Origin: Candidatus Latescibacterota bacterium
Lineage (GTDB): Bacteria; Eisenbacteria; RBG-16-71-46; SZUA-252
Assembly (NCBI GenBank): GCA_016207265.1
Contig: JACQPZ010000218.1
Location: 1-6,947, forward strand
DNA: 6,947 bases
Direction: 5' to 3'
Part shown: positions 1 through 6,675 of the stretch, in pieces
How positions within the stretch are numbered: the first letter of the stretch is position 1
Layout of the letters: every line of letters begins with the position of its first letter
Position numbers and translations under genes: made by a program
The notes under the pieces: model-generated
Databases searched by the model: none
What the model saw: only the letters and a program-made list of their open reading frames with translations
Told to the model about the DNA's origin: nothing

Positions 1-1359
1 GTATTCGGATTCTTCAGCTGCACCGTGGGCAAGTTTGACGTCCTGGGGCAGGAGGGGCTGGGGGAGCTTTTGCTCAAGCTCCCGGGCGGCGGGGCCGTCG
101 CCTCGATCGCCGCGACCGAGAAGGTCGTGCCGCTCGAAAGCACCAGACTGAACGACGAGATGATGGACCAGCTCTTTCCGATCTCGCCGCGGGTCGATTC
201 GACCCGGACGGTCGGCGAGGCGTTCCGGCGCGCGAAGAATCTTCACCTCAATGCGGTCGTTCGAAAATACGTGCTGCTCGGCGACCCGGGTCTGGGACTC
301 CCGATCCCCCGCGGGCGCGGCGTCTGGGAGAAGGGGCCCCTCGACTCCTTGCTCCGGGGCGACCTGGCGATCCTGACCGGACGCGCGCTCTACCCGGATT
401 CGAGCGCCGACACCCTTGCGTTCGGAACGGCGGTGATCCAGGTGCAGGGGAAGCCGATCCAGCGGACCCAGATCGGGCTCAGCGACTTCGGGACGCTCAC
501 GTCCACCACCTACGAGGCGCCGGGGCCGGTCATCTACCGGGGAGACGTCACGCTGGACAAGGGGACGTTCGAGGCCCGCTTCGTGGTCCCGCTCGACGGG
601 CGGATCGCAGGTGGCGCGGGGCAGCTTCGAGCGCTCCTGAGCGAGGCCGGCGGTCGCGGGGTCGGCCTTGCGGTGGACTCGATCCGGATCGCCCAGGGCG
701 TGGGCACGCGCGTGGATCTCGACGCACCGAGCATCGCCCTCCGCTATCCGGCGTCGGCGGACTCGAGCGTCCAGCCGGGCGACCGGCTGACCATCGTGAT
801 CGAGGACTCGAGCGGCGTCGACCTCATGCGCCTCGACAACGCGCACACCATCTTCGTGATCCTGGACGACCGGGGCTCTCCCACCGAATTGACCTCCGGG
901 TTCGTCTACGAGGCCGGGAGCCACACGAAGGGGTCCGTGGACTTCGTCCTGCCGCAGATGGGGGAGGGGCTCCATACGATGGAGGTGCACGCTTCCGACA
1001 ATTTCGGGAACATTAGGAACAGGACGTTCGTGCTCGACGTCCACGCCCCGGCGTACCCCGGGGATCCGGTCCAGCTCACCCACGTCATCAACAACCCCAA
1101 CCCATTCGACGGCACGACCTACGTCCACGCCCGGCTGAACCAGCCGGCCCGAATCCGCGTCCAGATCCTCACGGTGGCCGGCCGGAGGGTCCGGGAGCTT
1201 TCGGCTGACGGGAGGGCGGGAGAGAATTACCTTCCATGGGACGGGAAGGATTCTTCGGGAGAAAATGTGGCTGTCGGGGTTTATTTACTGAGAGTTACCG
1301 CAGAATCTCCCGCGGGGAAACGGGCTTCGGCGGTGGGGCGCGCCCTGAGGTCCCGGTAA
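1..1359 (+). CDS. porU: PorU-like C25 (gingipain-family) cysteine protease, 5' partial
   Basis: The frame is open from base 1, so the gene begins upstream; 452 residues are visible. Codons 6-12 read SCTVGKF, the gingipain-type SCxxGxF motif, making the Cys at 19-21 the likely nucleophile; the catalytic His lies outside the window. The end of the C25 fold follows: a GGGAVASIAAT strand, the helix GEAFRRAKN and KYVLLGDPGLGL (residues 89-100). Residues ~105-360 are beta-rich Ig-like sequence, as in PorU proteins. Residues ~362-452 form a FlgD-like/T9SS-type C-terminal domain with NNPNPF (364-369), YLPWDGKDSSG and GVYLLRV. In Bacteroidota, PorU is the surface sortase of type IX secretion, keeps its own C-terminal domain and docks on PorV; the PorV-family gene directly downstream supports that role. 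It could instead be an ordinary secreted C25 protease. Family is clear; sortase function is inferred. The GTG at 25 is not a plausible start because it lies after the catalytic Cys. Confidence 0.85.
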   Translation, partial: VFGFFSCTVGKFDVLGQEGLGELLLKLPGGGAVASIAATEKVVPLESTRLNDEMMDQLFPISPRVDSTRTVGEAFRRAKNLHLNAVVRKYVLLGDPGLGLPIPRGRGVWEKGPLDSLLRGDLAILTGRALYPDSSADTLAFGTAVIQVQGKPIQRTQIGLSDFGTLTSTTYEAPGPVIYRGDVTLDKGTFEARFVVPLDGRIAGGAGQLRALLSEAGGRGVGLAVDSIRIAQGVGTRVDLDAPSIALRYPASADSSVQPGDRLTIVIEDSSGVDLMRLDNAHTIFVILDDRGSPTELTSGFVYEAGSHTKGSVDFVLPQMGEGLHTMEVHASDNFGNIRNRTFVLDVHAPAYPGDPVQLTHVINNPNPFDGTTYVHARLNQPARIRVQILTVAGRRVRELSADGRAGENYLPWDGKDSSGENVAVGVYLLRVTAESPAGKRASAVGRALRSR

Positions 1360-1373
1360 ACGCCGTGGGATGC

Positions 1374-1402
1374 TTGACCCGGCCGACTTTTTTCGATAGT
1401 AT
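1374..1402 (+). promoter_or_regulatory. Putative sigma-70-type promoter of porV
   Basis: TTGACC (1374-1379, 5 of 6 consensus bases) and TAGTAT (1397-1402, 4 of 6) are separated by exactly 17 bases, in an A+T-rich island of an otherwise GC-rich window. An overlapping TATTAT at 1400-1405 is an alternative -10 but is too far (20 bases) from the same -35. Transcription would start near 1408-1411, giving a leader of about 50 bases before the ATG at 1460. It would drive porV and probably the M6 protease gene 5 bases beyond it. Confidence 0.55.
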
Positions 1403-1418
1403 TATTCGCTAGGCCGGG
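1378..1418. repeat. Perfect 7-bp inverted repeat flanking the -10 region
   Basis: CCCGGCC at 1378-1384 and GGCCGGG at 1412-1418 are exact reverse complements separated by 27 bases. The arms lie at the end of the -35 box and just past the predicted start site, and so bracket the -10. This could be an operator, or in transcripts reading through from porU an RNA stem competing with the hairpin at 1416-1433, with which the right arm overlaps. Chance is a real alternative because the arms are short and GC-only. Confidence 0.25.
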
Positions 1419-1444
1419 GCGCGTTCGCGTCCCTATCTTTTTTC
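1416..1444 (+). terminator. Terminator-like hairpin with T-tract in the porV leader
   Basis: GGGGCGC (1416-1422), loop GTTC and GCGTCCC (1427-1433) form a 7-bp stem with one G-U pair, followed by TATCTTTTTTC (1434-1444) with six consecutive Ts. This has the form of an intrinsic terminator and could end transcripts coming from porU. However, it lies after the predicted porV promoter, so it would also sit in the 5' leader of porV mRNA and act there as an attenuator or a stabilising 5' hairpin. The Shine-Dalgarno site begins two bases after the T-tract region ends. Confidence 0.4.
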
Positions 1445-1445
1445 T

Positions 1446-1453
1446 GAAGGAGG
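1446..1453 (+). promoter_or_regulatory. Strong Shine-Dalgarno site of porV
   Basis: GAAGGAGG at 1446-1453 is a near-perfect anti-16S match lying 6 bases before the ATG at 1460. It decides the start: the in-frame TTG at 1454 directly abuts this site and cannot be used. It is the best ribosome site in the window, fitting an abundant outer-membrane protein. Confidence 0.85.
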
Positions 1454-1459
1454 TTGCAC

Positions 1460-2425
1460 ATGAGTCGTATCTACTCCGGCTGTCTGGGTCTCCTCTTACT
1501 GCTTGCGGGCTACGCGAATACCGCGAACGCCCAGGCCCAGGCAGGCGCCCAATCGCTCTTGATCGCCCCGGGGGCCCGCGCGGACGGCATGGGACGCGCC
1601 TACGTCGCGCTGGCGGACGACGCGAACGCCGTCTGGTGGAATCCGGGAGCGCTGGCCTTCGTCAACGGGCGCGACGCCGCCTTCATGTACACGAAGCTGG
1701 TTCCCGACCTCGCCGACGACGTCTTCTTTTCCTACATGTCCTACGCCCAGCACGTGGAAGGCTGGGGCGGGATCGGCGCGAGCCTCGGGTACCTGAGCTA
1801 CGGGAAGAGCATCGCGACCGACGTGGATGGCATCGAGCTGGGAACCTTCACGAGCTACGAGATCGCTCCGACCATCGCGTACGGGACCGAGATCATGAAG
1901 GACTTCGGCTTCGGCGTCGCGCTGAAGGTGGTCCGGGTGAGCCTTGCGCCTGCGGACTTGACGCAGGATCGGGCCGAAGGGAGCGGCACGACCTTCGCCG
2001 CCGATATCGGCGGCCTCTACAAGCTCCCGGCGTGGAAAGCCTCGGTCGGTATGGCGATCCAGAACCTCGGCCCGAACATCGCCTACATCGATCAGGACCA
2101 ATCGGACCCGCTGGGACGCAACGTGAAATTCGGCGTGGCCGTGGCTCCCATCCAAAGCGAGCTCTACCGGGTGCTCGTCGTGGCTGACGTGAACAAGCTC
2201 CTCCTCAAGGACGGCCCGTGGATCGAGAATGGAGGCGCCGAGCTGGAGTTCAATAAGCTGCTCGCCCTCCGGGTCGGCTATATCAACGATCCGCGCGGGA
2301 CCATTCAGGATCTGACGTACGGGCTCGGACTGTCCTACCGGGGCATCCGGCTCGACTACGCGTCGGTGCCGCAGTCGGAGTTCTTGGATCGAGTGAACCG
2401 GTTCTCGGCCAGCTACCACTTCTAA
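1460..2425 (+). CDS. porV: PorV/PorQ-family outer-membrane beta-barrel protein
   Basis: The product has 321 residues. Residues 1-24 are a Sec signal peptide with a Leu-rich core (GLLLLLAGY) and a likely cut after ANA (24|25). The mature N-terminus carries the family hallmark: GARADGMGRAYVALADD followed by NAVWWNPGAL, a variant of the usual NPA motif. The rest is alternating amphipathic strands rich in Gly and aromatics, typical of a FadL-like 14-stranded barrel, and ends in SASYHF with the terminal Phe expected for BAM-dependent insertion. In Bacteroidota, PorV binds C-terminal domains of exported cargo, carries them from the translocon and anchors PorU. The adjacent upstream porU-like gene favours PorV over PorQ, although the family signature alone cannot separate the two. 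The start is fixed by the strong Shine-Dalgarno site. The gene ends 5 bases before the M6 protease gene, suggesting co-transcription. Confidence 0.85.
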   Translation: MSRIYSGCLGLLLLLAGYANTANAQAQAGAQSLLIAPGARADGMGRAYVALADDANAVWWNPGALAFVNGRDAAFMYTKLVPDLADDVFFSYMSYAQHVEGWGGIGASLGYLSYGKSIATDVDGIELGTFTSYEIAPTIAYGTEIMKDFGFGVALKVVRVSLAPADLTQDRAEGSGTTFAADIGGLYKLPAWKASVGMAIQNLGPNIAYIDQDQSDPLGRNVKFGVAVAPIQSELYRVLVVADVNKLLLKDGPWIENGGAELEFNKLLALRVGYINDPRGTIQDLTYGLGLSYRGIRLDYASVPQSEFLDRVNRFSASYHF

Positions 2426-2430
2426 AAATC

Positions 2431-5400
2431 GTGCGGATCGCCCGAACTCTCGTACGTTCGGCCGCCGTCGTGTTCGTGGGGAGCCAGGTCCTGTCCCAGG
2501 GCTTGGCTCCTCGCGCTTTTGCCGCCGCCAAGCCCGGGCTGACCGCGCATCGGGCCGCGGTCGCCCCGCCCGCGGGCGCTGCTTCGACCGGCGCCGCGCG
2601 TTCGCTCGATGCGGCCTCCGTCGTGGCGAAGCGGTCCGCCCTCTGGAGGAGCGTGCCGCACCGGGCCGGGACGCCTTCCTCCCGCCCCTCCGTCTCGGGG
2701 CGGCGCGCACCGCTCCTCGGCGTGAGGGAAGGGAGGGTGGCGCGAACCGTCGCGTTCTCCGGGCAGCCGGAGACGCTCCGCGTCCTGGGCATCCGGGTCG
2801 ATTTCGCCACCGACCGGCTCGGGTCTCAGACCACCACCACCGACGGGAAATTCGACCTCCGTGACGGGAAGTCGCTCGGCATCGTGATCGATCCGCCGCC
2901 CCACGATCGAGATTACTTCCTCTCGCATCTCGAGGCTCTGTCCCGGTACTGGAAGTTCGCCTCGTACGGAAGCCTCGTCCTCGAGTACGACGTCTATCCC
3001 CAGGCGGACTCCGCCGCCTATCGCCTCGGTGACACCGGCGACTACGGCCCCTGGACCCTGGGGCAGGCCTCCTTCGAGAGCGCGCAGCAGTTCTTCATCG
3101 ACGCCGTCCGGATGGCGGACCAGACCGACTCGATCCCGTTCGGCGACTTCGACGTGGTGGCGCTCTTTCACTCGGGCGCCGACTTCCAGACCGACTTGAA
3201 TCGCGACAGCCCCCGCGATTTTCCGACGTTCCAGATCAACCTCGAAGACTCGGTGCCCGTGAACGGCGGGGCCGTCGTGATCCGGGGCGGGCTCGTGATG
3301 CCGGAGACCGAAAACCAGGACGGCTATTACGGCGCGCTGAACGGGACCCTGGCCCACGAGTTCGGGCACACGCAGGGCCTCTTCGATCTCTACGACATCG
3401 AGACGTTCCTTCCGGGAGTCGGCGTCTGGAGCAACATGGACTCGGGCTACCTGCTCGGGACGCCGCTCATCGACGAGAAATCGGGCGCCGTCGTCGACGC
3501 GAGCGGCATCCTGCCTGTGAGCCTCGACCCCTGGCACAAACTGCTGCTCTGGGGAGATCGGATCCAATACGTCGATCCCGGGCGATCCTTCTCGACGACG
3601 CTTGAGGCGACCCAGGTCGACGACCGGACGCTCTTCATTCCACTGGGGGGAGAGGAGTACTACCTCGTCGAGAACCGCGAGACCGACCTGAACGGGGACT
3701 TAACGCTTGTCCTGGACCGGGACGACTCGACCGGGGTGATCCTGGGTCCCGTTCGCGCCGACAGCTTGGACACGCTCGGCGGCATGGAGTACGACTTCCT
3801 CCTCCCCGGACAGGGAATCCTCGTCTGGCACATCGACGAATCCGTGATCTACGGCCGCCATATCCCGCCCGACTTCGGCATCAACTCGAATCCGTCCCGC
3901 CGCGGCGTCCGCGTCGTCGAGGCCGACGGGATCGCCGACCTCGGCGATCCCAACTCGGCCTACCTCTTCGGGAGCCCCTACGATCCCTACTTCGTCGGAA
4001 ACCACACGAAGCTGGGGCCCGGCACGTCGCCGAACTCGAACACGAACGACGGCGGCGTGAGCCACGTGACCCTCGACGTCGAAAGCCCGGCGCAGTTGGG
4101 AATGGATCTCACCATCACCGGCGATTGGCGCGTGGACGGCTGGCCGCTCGCGACCGGCGTGAGCCTGGCGGGTAGCGCCCCCACGTACGGGAGCCTCCGC
4201 CACGACGGAACGAGACAGGTCGTGACGGCGGTGGACAGCCTGATCTTCGCGTGGATGACGAACGGCGAGCCCTTCTACACGACGGGCCAGGACAGCGTTC
4301 TCTTCGAGCTTCCGGCCCCGATCGTCGGGCCGGCTCTCTTCGCGGACAGCCTCTTCCATCGAAACCCGACGGCGGCCCACGGCGCGGCCGTCGTCGCGAC
4401 TGGAGAGGACGGCGCGGTGTACGCGTTCCGCGCCGCCGCGCGCGATTCGGGTGCGTCGATCCCGCTCTTCGGCTGGCCGCCCGCTCTCGATCCGGGCTCC
4501 CCGACGGTGGTCGCGACGACGGCGCCGGCTCTGGACCCCGGCGGCCTCGTGATCGTCGGGGCGAGCGACGGCCGCGCGCTCACGATCGTCCCCTCCGACA
4601 GCATCACCGTGGCTCCCCGCGTCGCCGCGACCAGCGACACGCTGCTCATCGGCGGAACGCCCGTGACGTCGCCGTGCTCGGGAAATCTCGCCGTGGGCCG
4701 GTTCACCGGCGCCGGGGGATACCAGGTGGCGTGGGCGCTCCGGAACGGGACCATCCGGATCGTCGATCCATACGACAAGCTGCCCGGGCGGCTCGATACC
4801 TACTTCACCGTTCCGAACTCCGATTTCGATCCTTATCTCCTCGGTGTGGACGTGGACCGCGCGGCGGACCGGAACATGGAGCTGGTCGTTTCCGACGCAG
4901 AGCGGGGGCTCCTTCACTGCTTCAGGCTCGACGGGAGCGAGCTTCCCGGATGGCCGATCGAGGTGCCCGGGACGCTGTGGGGCCCGCTCGCGGCGGCCGA
5001 TCTGGACGCGGACGGCTATCCCGAGATCCTCGCCATGGACAAAGAGGGCCGCGTGCACCGCTGGAATCGAAACGGGATCGAGCCGCAGGGCTGGCCGGTC
5101 TCGATGCCGGCGCGCTACGGGATCGAGGCGTTGGGGGGAGCGGGATCGCCGCTCGCGGCCGACGTGGACGGGGACGGGCGCGCGGAGGCCATCGTCGCGC
5201 TCGACAACGGGCTCCTCGTCGCGCTCCACGCGGACGGGAAGACGGCCTCCGGGTGGCCGCTCGCCGTCCAGGGGCACGCCTCCTCGACCCCGCTCCTCCT
5301 TAGCTTGAACGACGCGCAGACGCCCCCTTCGCCCGCGGGCCCCGCGTGGGCCCACGTCATTCTCGGCGGCGACGACGACGGCGTCTTGAACGCGTTTCAG

Positions 5401-5823
5401 CTTCCGGCCCGGGCGGACAGTGCGCTCTTCTCCCGGGACGGAGTCTCCGTCCGCACGCCGTGGCAGTGCTTCGGCGGAAACCGCCGCCGGTCCTCGGTGC
5501 TCGAGGACATCGACCAGCCACCGGTGATCGCGAGCGCCGGCATCTTGGGTAAGGGTTCGGTTTACTGCTTCCCGAACCCCACCCGCGGAAAGGACATCGG
5601 CCTCGCGTACACCCTGGGAGCCGGCGTCAGCTCGGTCGAGATCCGGGTTCTCGATCCGATGGGGAACGAGGTCGGGAGGCTGCCGGGACCGGCGGGACCT
5701 GCCGGAAATGTGGTCCGGATCCCGGTCCAAAAGCTCGCGAGCGGGGTATACCTCGTACGCGTCCAGGCCACGGCGTCCGGGGGGAGCGATGTCGTTTTCG
5801 CGAAGTTCGCGGTTGTCAGATAG
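2431..5823 (+). CDS. Secreted M6-family metalloprotease with FG-GAP-like repeats and C-terminal sorting domain
   Basis: The product has 1130 residues. Residues 1-31 are a Sec signal (MRIARTLVR, hydrophobic core, PRAFA cut site), then an Ala/Arg-rich propeptide-like region to ~115. The M6 (InhA-like) peptidase spans ~116-564, with the zinc motif HEFGHTQGLFDLYD at 309-322 (His309, Glu310, His313), a Met-turn-like WSNMDSG around Met336 and the family motif LLPGQGILVWHIDE ending at 470. Residues ~565-1040 form beta-propeller-like repeats with recurring GWP and acidic FG-GAP/VCBS calcium loops at 807, 857 (DLDADGYPE) and 911 (DVDGDGRAE). Residues ~1042-1130 resemble a T9SS/FlgD sorting domain, with YCFPNPT, GVYLVRV and a terminal KFAVVR. 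All catalytic residues expected are present, so it is probably an active cell-surface or released protease. GTG at 2431 is chosen because it gives a complete signal peptide; no Shine-Dalgarno is visible, so translation may be coupled to porV, 5 bases upstream. The substrate is unknown. Confidence 0.9.
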   Translation: MRIARTLVRSAAVVFVGSQVLSQGLAPRAFAAAKPGLTAHRAAVAPPAGAASTGAARSLDAASVVAKRSALWRSVPHRAGTPSSRPSVSGRRAPLLGVREGRVARTVAFSGQPETLRVLGIRVDFATDRLGSQTTTTDGKFDLRDGKSLGIVIDPPPHDRDYFLSHLEALSRYWKFASYGSLVLEYDVYPQADSAAYRLGDTGDYGPWTLGQASFESAQQFFIDAVRMADQTDSIPFGDFDVVALFHSGADFQTDLNRDSPRDFPTFQINLEDSVPVNGGAVVIRGGLVMPETENQDGYYGALNGTLAHEFGHTQGLFDLYDIETFLPGVGVWSNMDSGYLLGTPLIDEKSGAVVDASGILPVSLDPWHKLLLWGDRIQYVDPGRSFSTTLEATQVDDRTLFIPLGGEEYYLVENRETDLNGDLTLVLDRDDSTGVILGPVRADSLDTLGGMEYDFLLPGQGILVWHIDESVIYGRHIPPDFGINSNPSRRGVRVVEADGIADLGDPNSAYLFGSPYDPYFVGNHTKLGPGTSPNSNTNDGGVSHVTLDVESPAQLGMDLTITGDWRVDGWPLATGVSLAGSAPTYGSLRHDGTRQVVTAVDSLIFAWMTNGEPFYTTGQDSVLFELPAPIVGPALFADSLFHRNPTAAHGAAVVATGEDGAVYAFRAAARDSGASIPLFGWPPALDPGSPTVVATTAPALDPGGLVIVGASDGRALTIVPSDSITVAPRVAATSDTLLIGGTPVTSPCSGNLAVGRFTGAGGYQVAWALRNGTIRIVDPYDKLPGRLDTYFTVPNSDFDPYLLGVDVDRAADRNMELVVSDAERGLLHCFRLDGSELPGWPIEVPGTLWGPLAAADLDADGYPEILAMDKEGRVHRWNRNGIEPQGWPVSMPARYGIEALGGAGSPLAADVDGDGRAEAIVALDNGLLVALHADGKTASGWPLAVQGHASSTPLLLSLNDAQTPPSPAGPAWAHVILGGDDDGVLNAFQLPARADSALFSRDGVSVRTPWQCFGGNRRRSSVLEDIDQPPVIASAGILGKGSVYCFPNPTRGKDIGLAYTLGAGVSSVEIRVLDPMGNEVGRLPGPAGPAGNVVRIPVQKLASGVYLVRVQATASGGSDVVFAKFAVVR

Positions 5824-5842
5824 GCCGCCCGAGGGCTATAAT
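5813..5842 (+). promoter_or_regulatory. Near-consensus promoter for the DUF5683-like gene
   Basis: TTGTCA (5813-5818, 5 of 6 consensus bases) and a perfect TATAAT (5837-5842) are separated by 18 bases. The -35 lies inside the last codons of the M6 protease gene. The TTG/TATAATTG arrangement is also one base from the Bacteroidota-type -7 element TAnnTTTG with TTG 21 bases upstream. Initiation is expected near 5848-5850, which places the in-frame TTG at 5842 outside the transcript and makes the following gene a separate transcription unit. Confidence 0.6.
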
Positions 5843-5847
5843 TGATT

Positions 5848-6675
5848 GTGTGGCATGTGGCTTCTGCCCGGTGCCCGAGGATCGAAAACCTGACCATTCG
5901 CCGTTTCGCAGTCCCCATCGTGGCCTTCGCGGCCATCCTGTCGTTCCCACGGGTGACCCAGGCCGCCTCGGTCCTCGACTTCCAGCACGAGACCCCGGAA
6001 GAGATCCTCCTCGCGCAGCGCGCGATTTCCGATTCGATCGTACCGCCGCCTCCGGATCCGGGCCAGGCGGTGCTGTCTGCCGCGGAACCCGCTCCGGAAA
6101 AGCGCCGCTCGACGGGGGCCGCGTTCCTCATGAACCTCGCGATCCCCGGGGTGGGACACCTCTACGCGGGCCACAAACGCGGCTTCGTCAATCTCGGGCT
6201 CGAGGCATTTGCCTGGGCCGCCTATCTCTACTACCACGACCGCGGGAAGACGAAGGAGAAGGAGTTCGAGGGCTACGCCGACCAGCACTGGAGCTATCAA
6301 GCGTGGATCGACAGCTGCCAATGCTCGGGCTCGCCGGAGGACAGCCTGATCCTCCGGTTCCGGGACACGAACCGGCAGCAGTACTACGAGGACATCGGGA
6401 AGATCTCGACCTATTGGGATGGATGGGACAGCCAGGACAACCGGAACTTCTACCGGGGGATCCGCGCCCACAGCAATAATTTCTTGAAGAACGCCAACTA
6501 TGCCGTCGCAGGGGCGTTCGTGAATCGCGTCGTGAGCGCGGTGGATATTCTGCGCCTCATGAAGCGCCAGACCCGCGCCGTCCTCGGCAAGGATGCGCAG
6601 CTTCGATTCCGCGTCCGCACCAAACCGTTCGCGAGGGAGAATGCCGTCGGCCTGGAAATCACCAAGCGCCTGTAG
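5848..6675 (+). CDS. DUF5683-like exported membrane protein of unknown function
   Basis: About 275 residues from the GTG at 5848. A signal peptide or membrane anchor (TIRRFAVPIVAFAAILSF, then VTQAAS) comes first, then a Pro-rich acidic stretch (IVPPPPDPG). The core NLAIPGVGHLYAGHKRG (Pro100 to Gly108) is the PGxGxxYxGxxxxG motif of DUF5683/TM2-like membrane proteins, followed by a hydrophobic helix (AFAWAAYLYY). A polar, Trp/Tyr/Asp-rich segment (~130-190) contains a Cys-x-Cys pair at 157/159, and YAVAGAFVNRVVSAVDI near 215-231 is probably a second helix, ending in a basic tail. Start choice is uncertain: TTG 5842 lies in the -10 box; GTG 5848 would be leaderless; GTG 5857 has no ribosome site; CTG 5890 has GAGG 9 bases upstream and gives the most compact signal peptide. 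The biochemical role is unknown for the family. The promoter directly upstream suggests its own transcription. Confidence 0.75.
   Translation: MWHVASARCPRIENLTIRRFAVPIVAFAAILSFPRVTQAASVLDFQHETPEEILLAQRAISDSIVPPPPDPGQAVLSAAEPAPEKRRSTGAAFLMNLAIPGVGHLYAGHKRGFVNLGLEAFAWAAYLYYHDRGKTKEKEFEGYADQHWSYQAWIDSCQCSGSPEDSLILRFRDTNRQQYYEDIGKISTYWDGWDSQDNRNFYRGIRAHSNNFLKNANYAVAGAFVNRVVSAVDILRLMKRQTRAVLGKDAQLRFRVRTKPFARENAVGLEITKRL
6633..6640 (+). promoter_or_regulatory. Shine-Dalgarno-like site of the last gene, inside the preceding gene
   Basis: GAGGGAGA runs directly into the ATG at 6641. The GAGGG core is 3 bases from the start codon, closer than usual, so initiation may rely partly on ribosomes finishing the overlapping upstream gene 35 bases later. 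It is the only good ATG in this frame ahead of the signal peptide. Confidence 0.5.

Noticed and set aside
1361..1393. Possible terminator right after porU (GGG/CCC pairing followed by TTTTTT at 1388-1393)
   Set aside because: The stem is only 5 bp with a 2-base bulge, and the T-tract is 6 bases away from it. It overlaps the better-supported promoter.
1496..2710. A 404-codon open frame on the - strand spanning porV and the start of the M6 gene
   Set aside because: It crosses two real genes and their junction, and its product is a compositional, Arg-rich shadow without a plausible domain or ribosome site.
4251..5303. A 350-codon + strand frame inside the M6 gene
   Set aside because: It is a shifted frame of the FG-GAP region giving an Arg/Gly-rich product. 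The main frame carries the repeats and continues through it.
3700..5730. A 676-codon open frame on the - strand opposite the M6 protease
   Set aside because: Its translation is Arg/Asp/Val-rich low-complexity sequence with no recognisable motif, and it sits opposite a clear M6/FG-GAP gene. Long antisense frames are expected opposite GC-rich codons.
5824..5847. Terminator between the M6 gene and the DUF5683-like gene
   Set aside because: GCCC-GA-GGGC leaves a 2-base loop and no T-tract follows; it is not a credible terminator.
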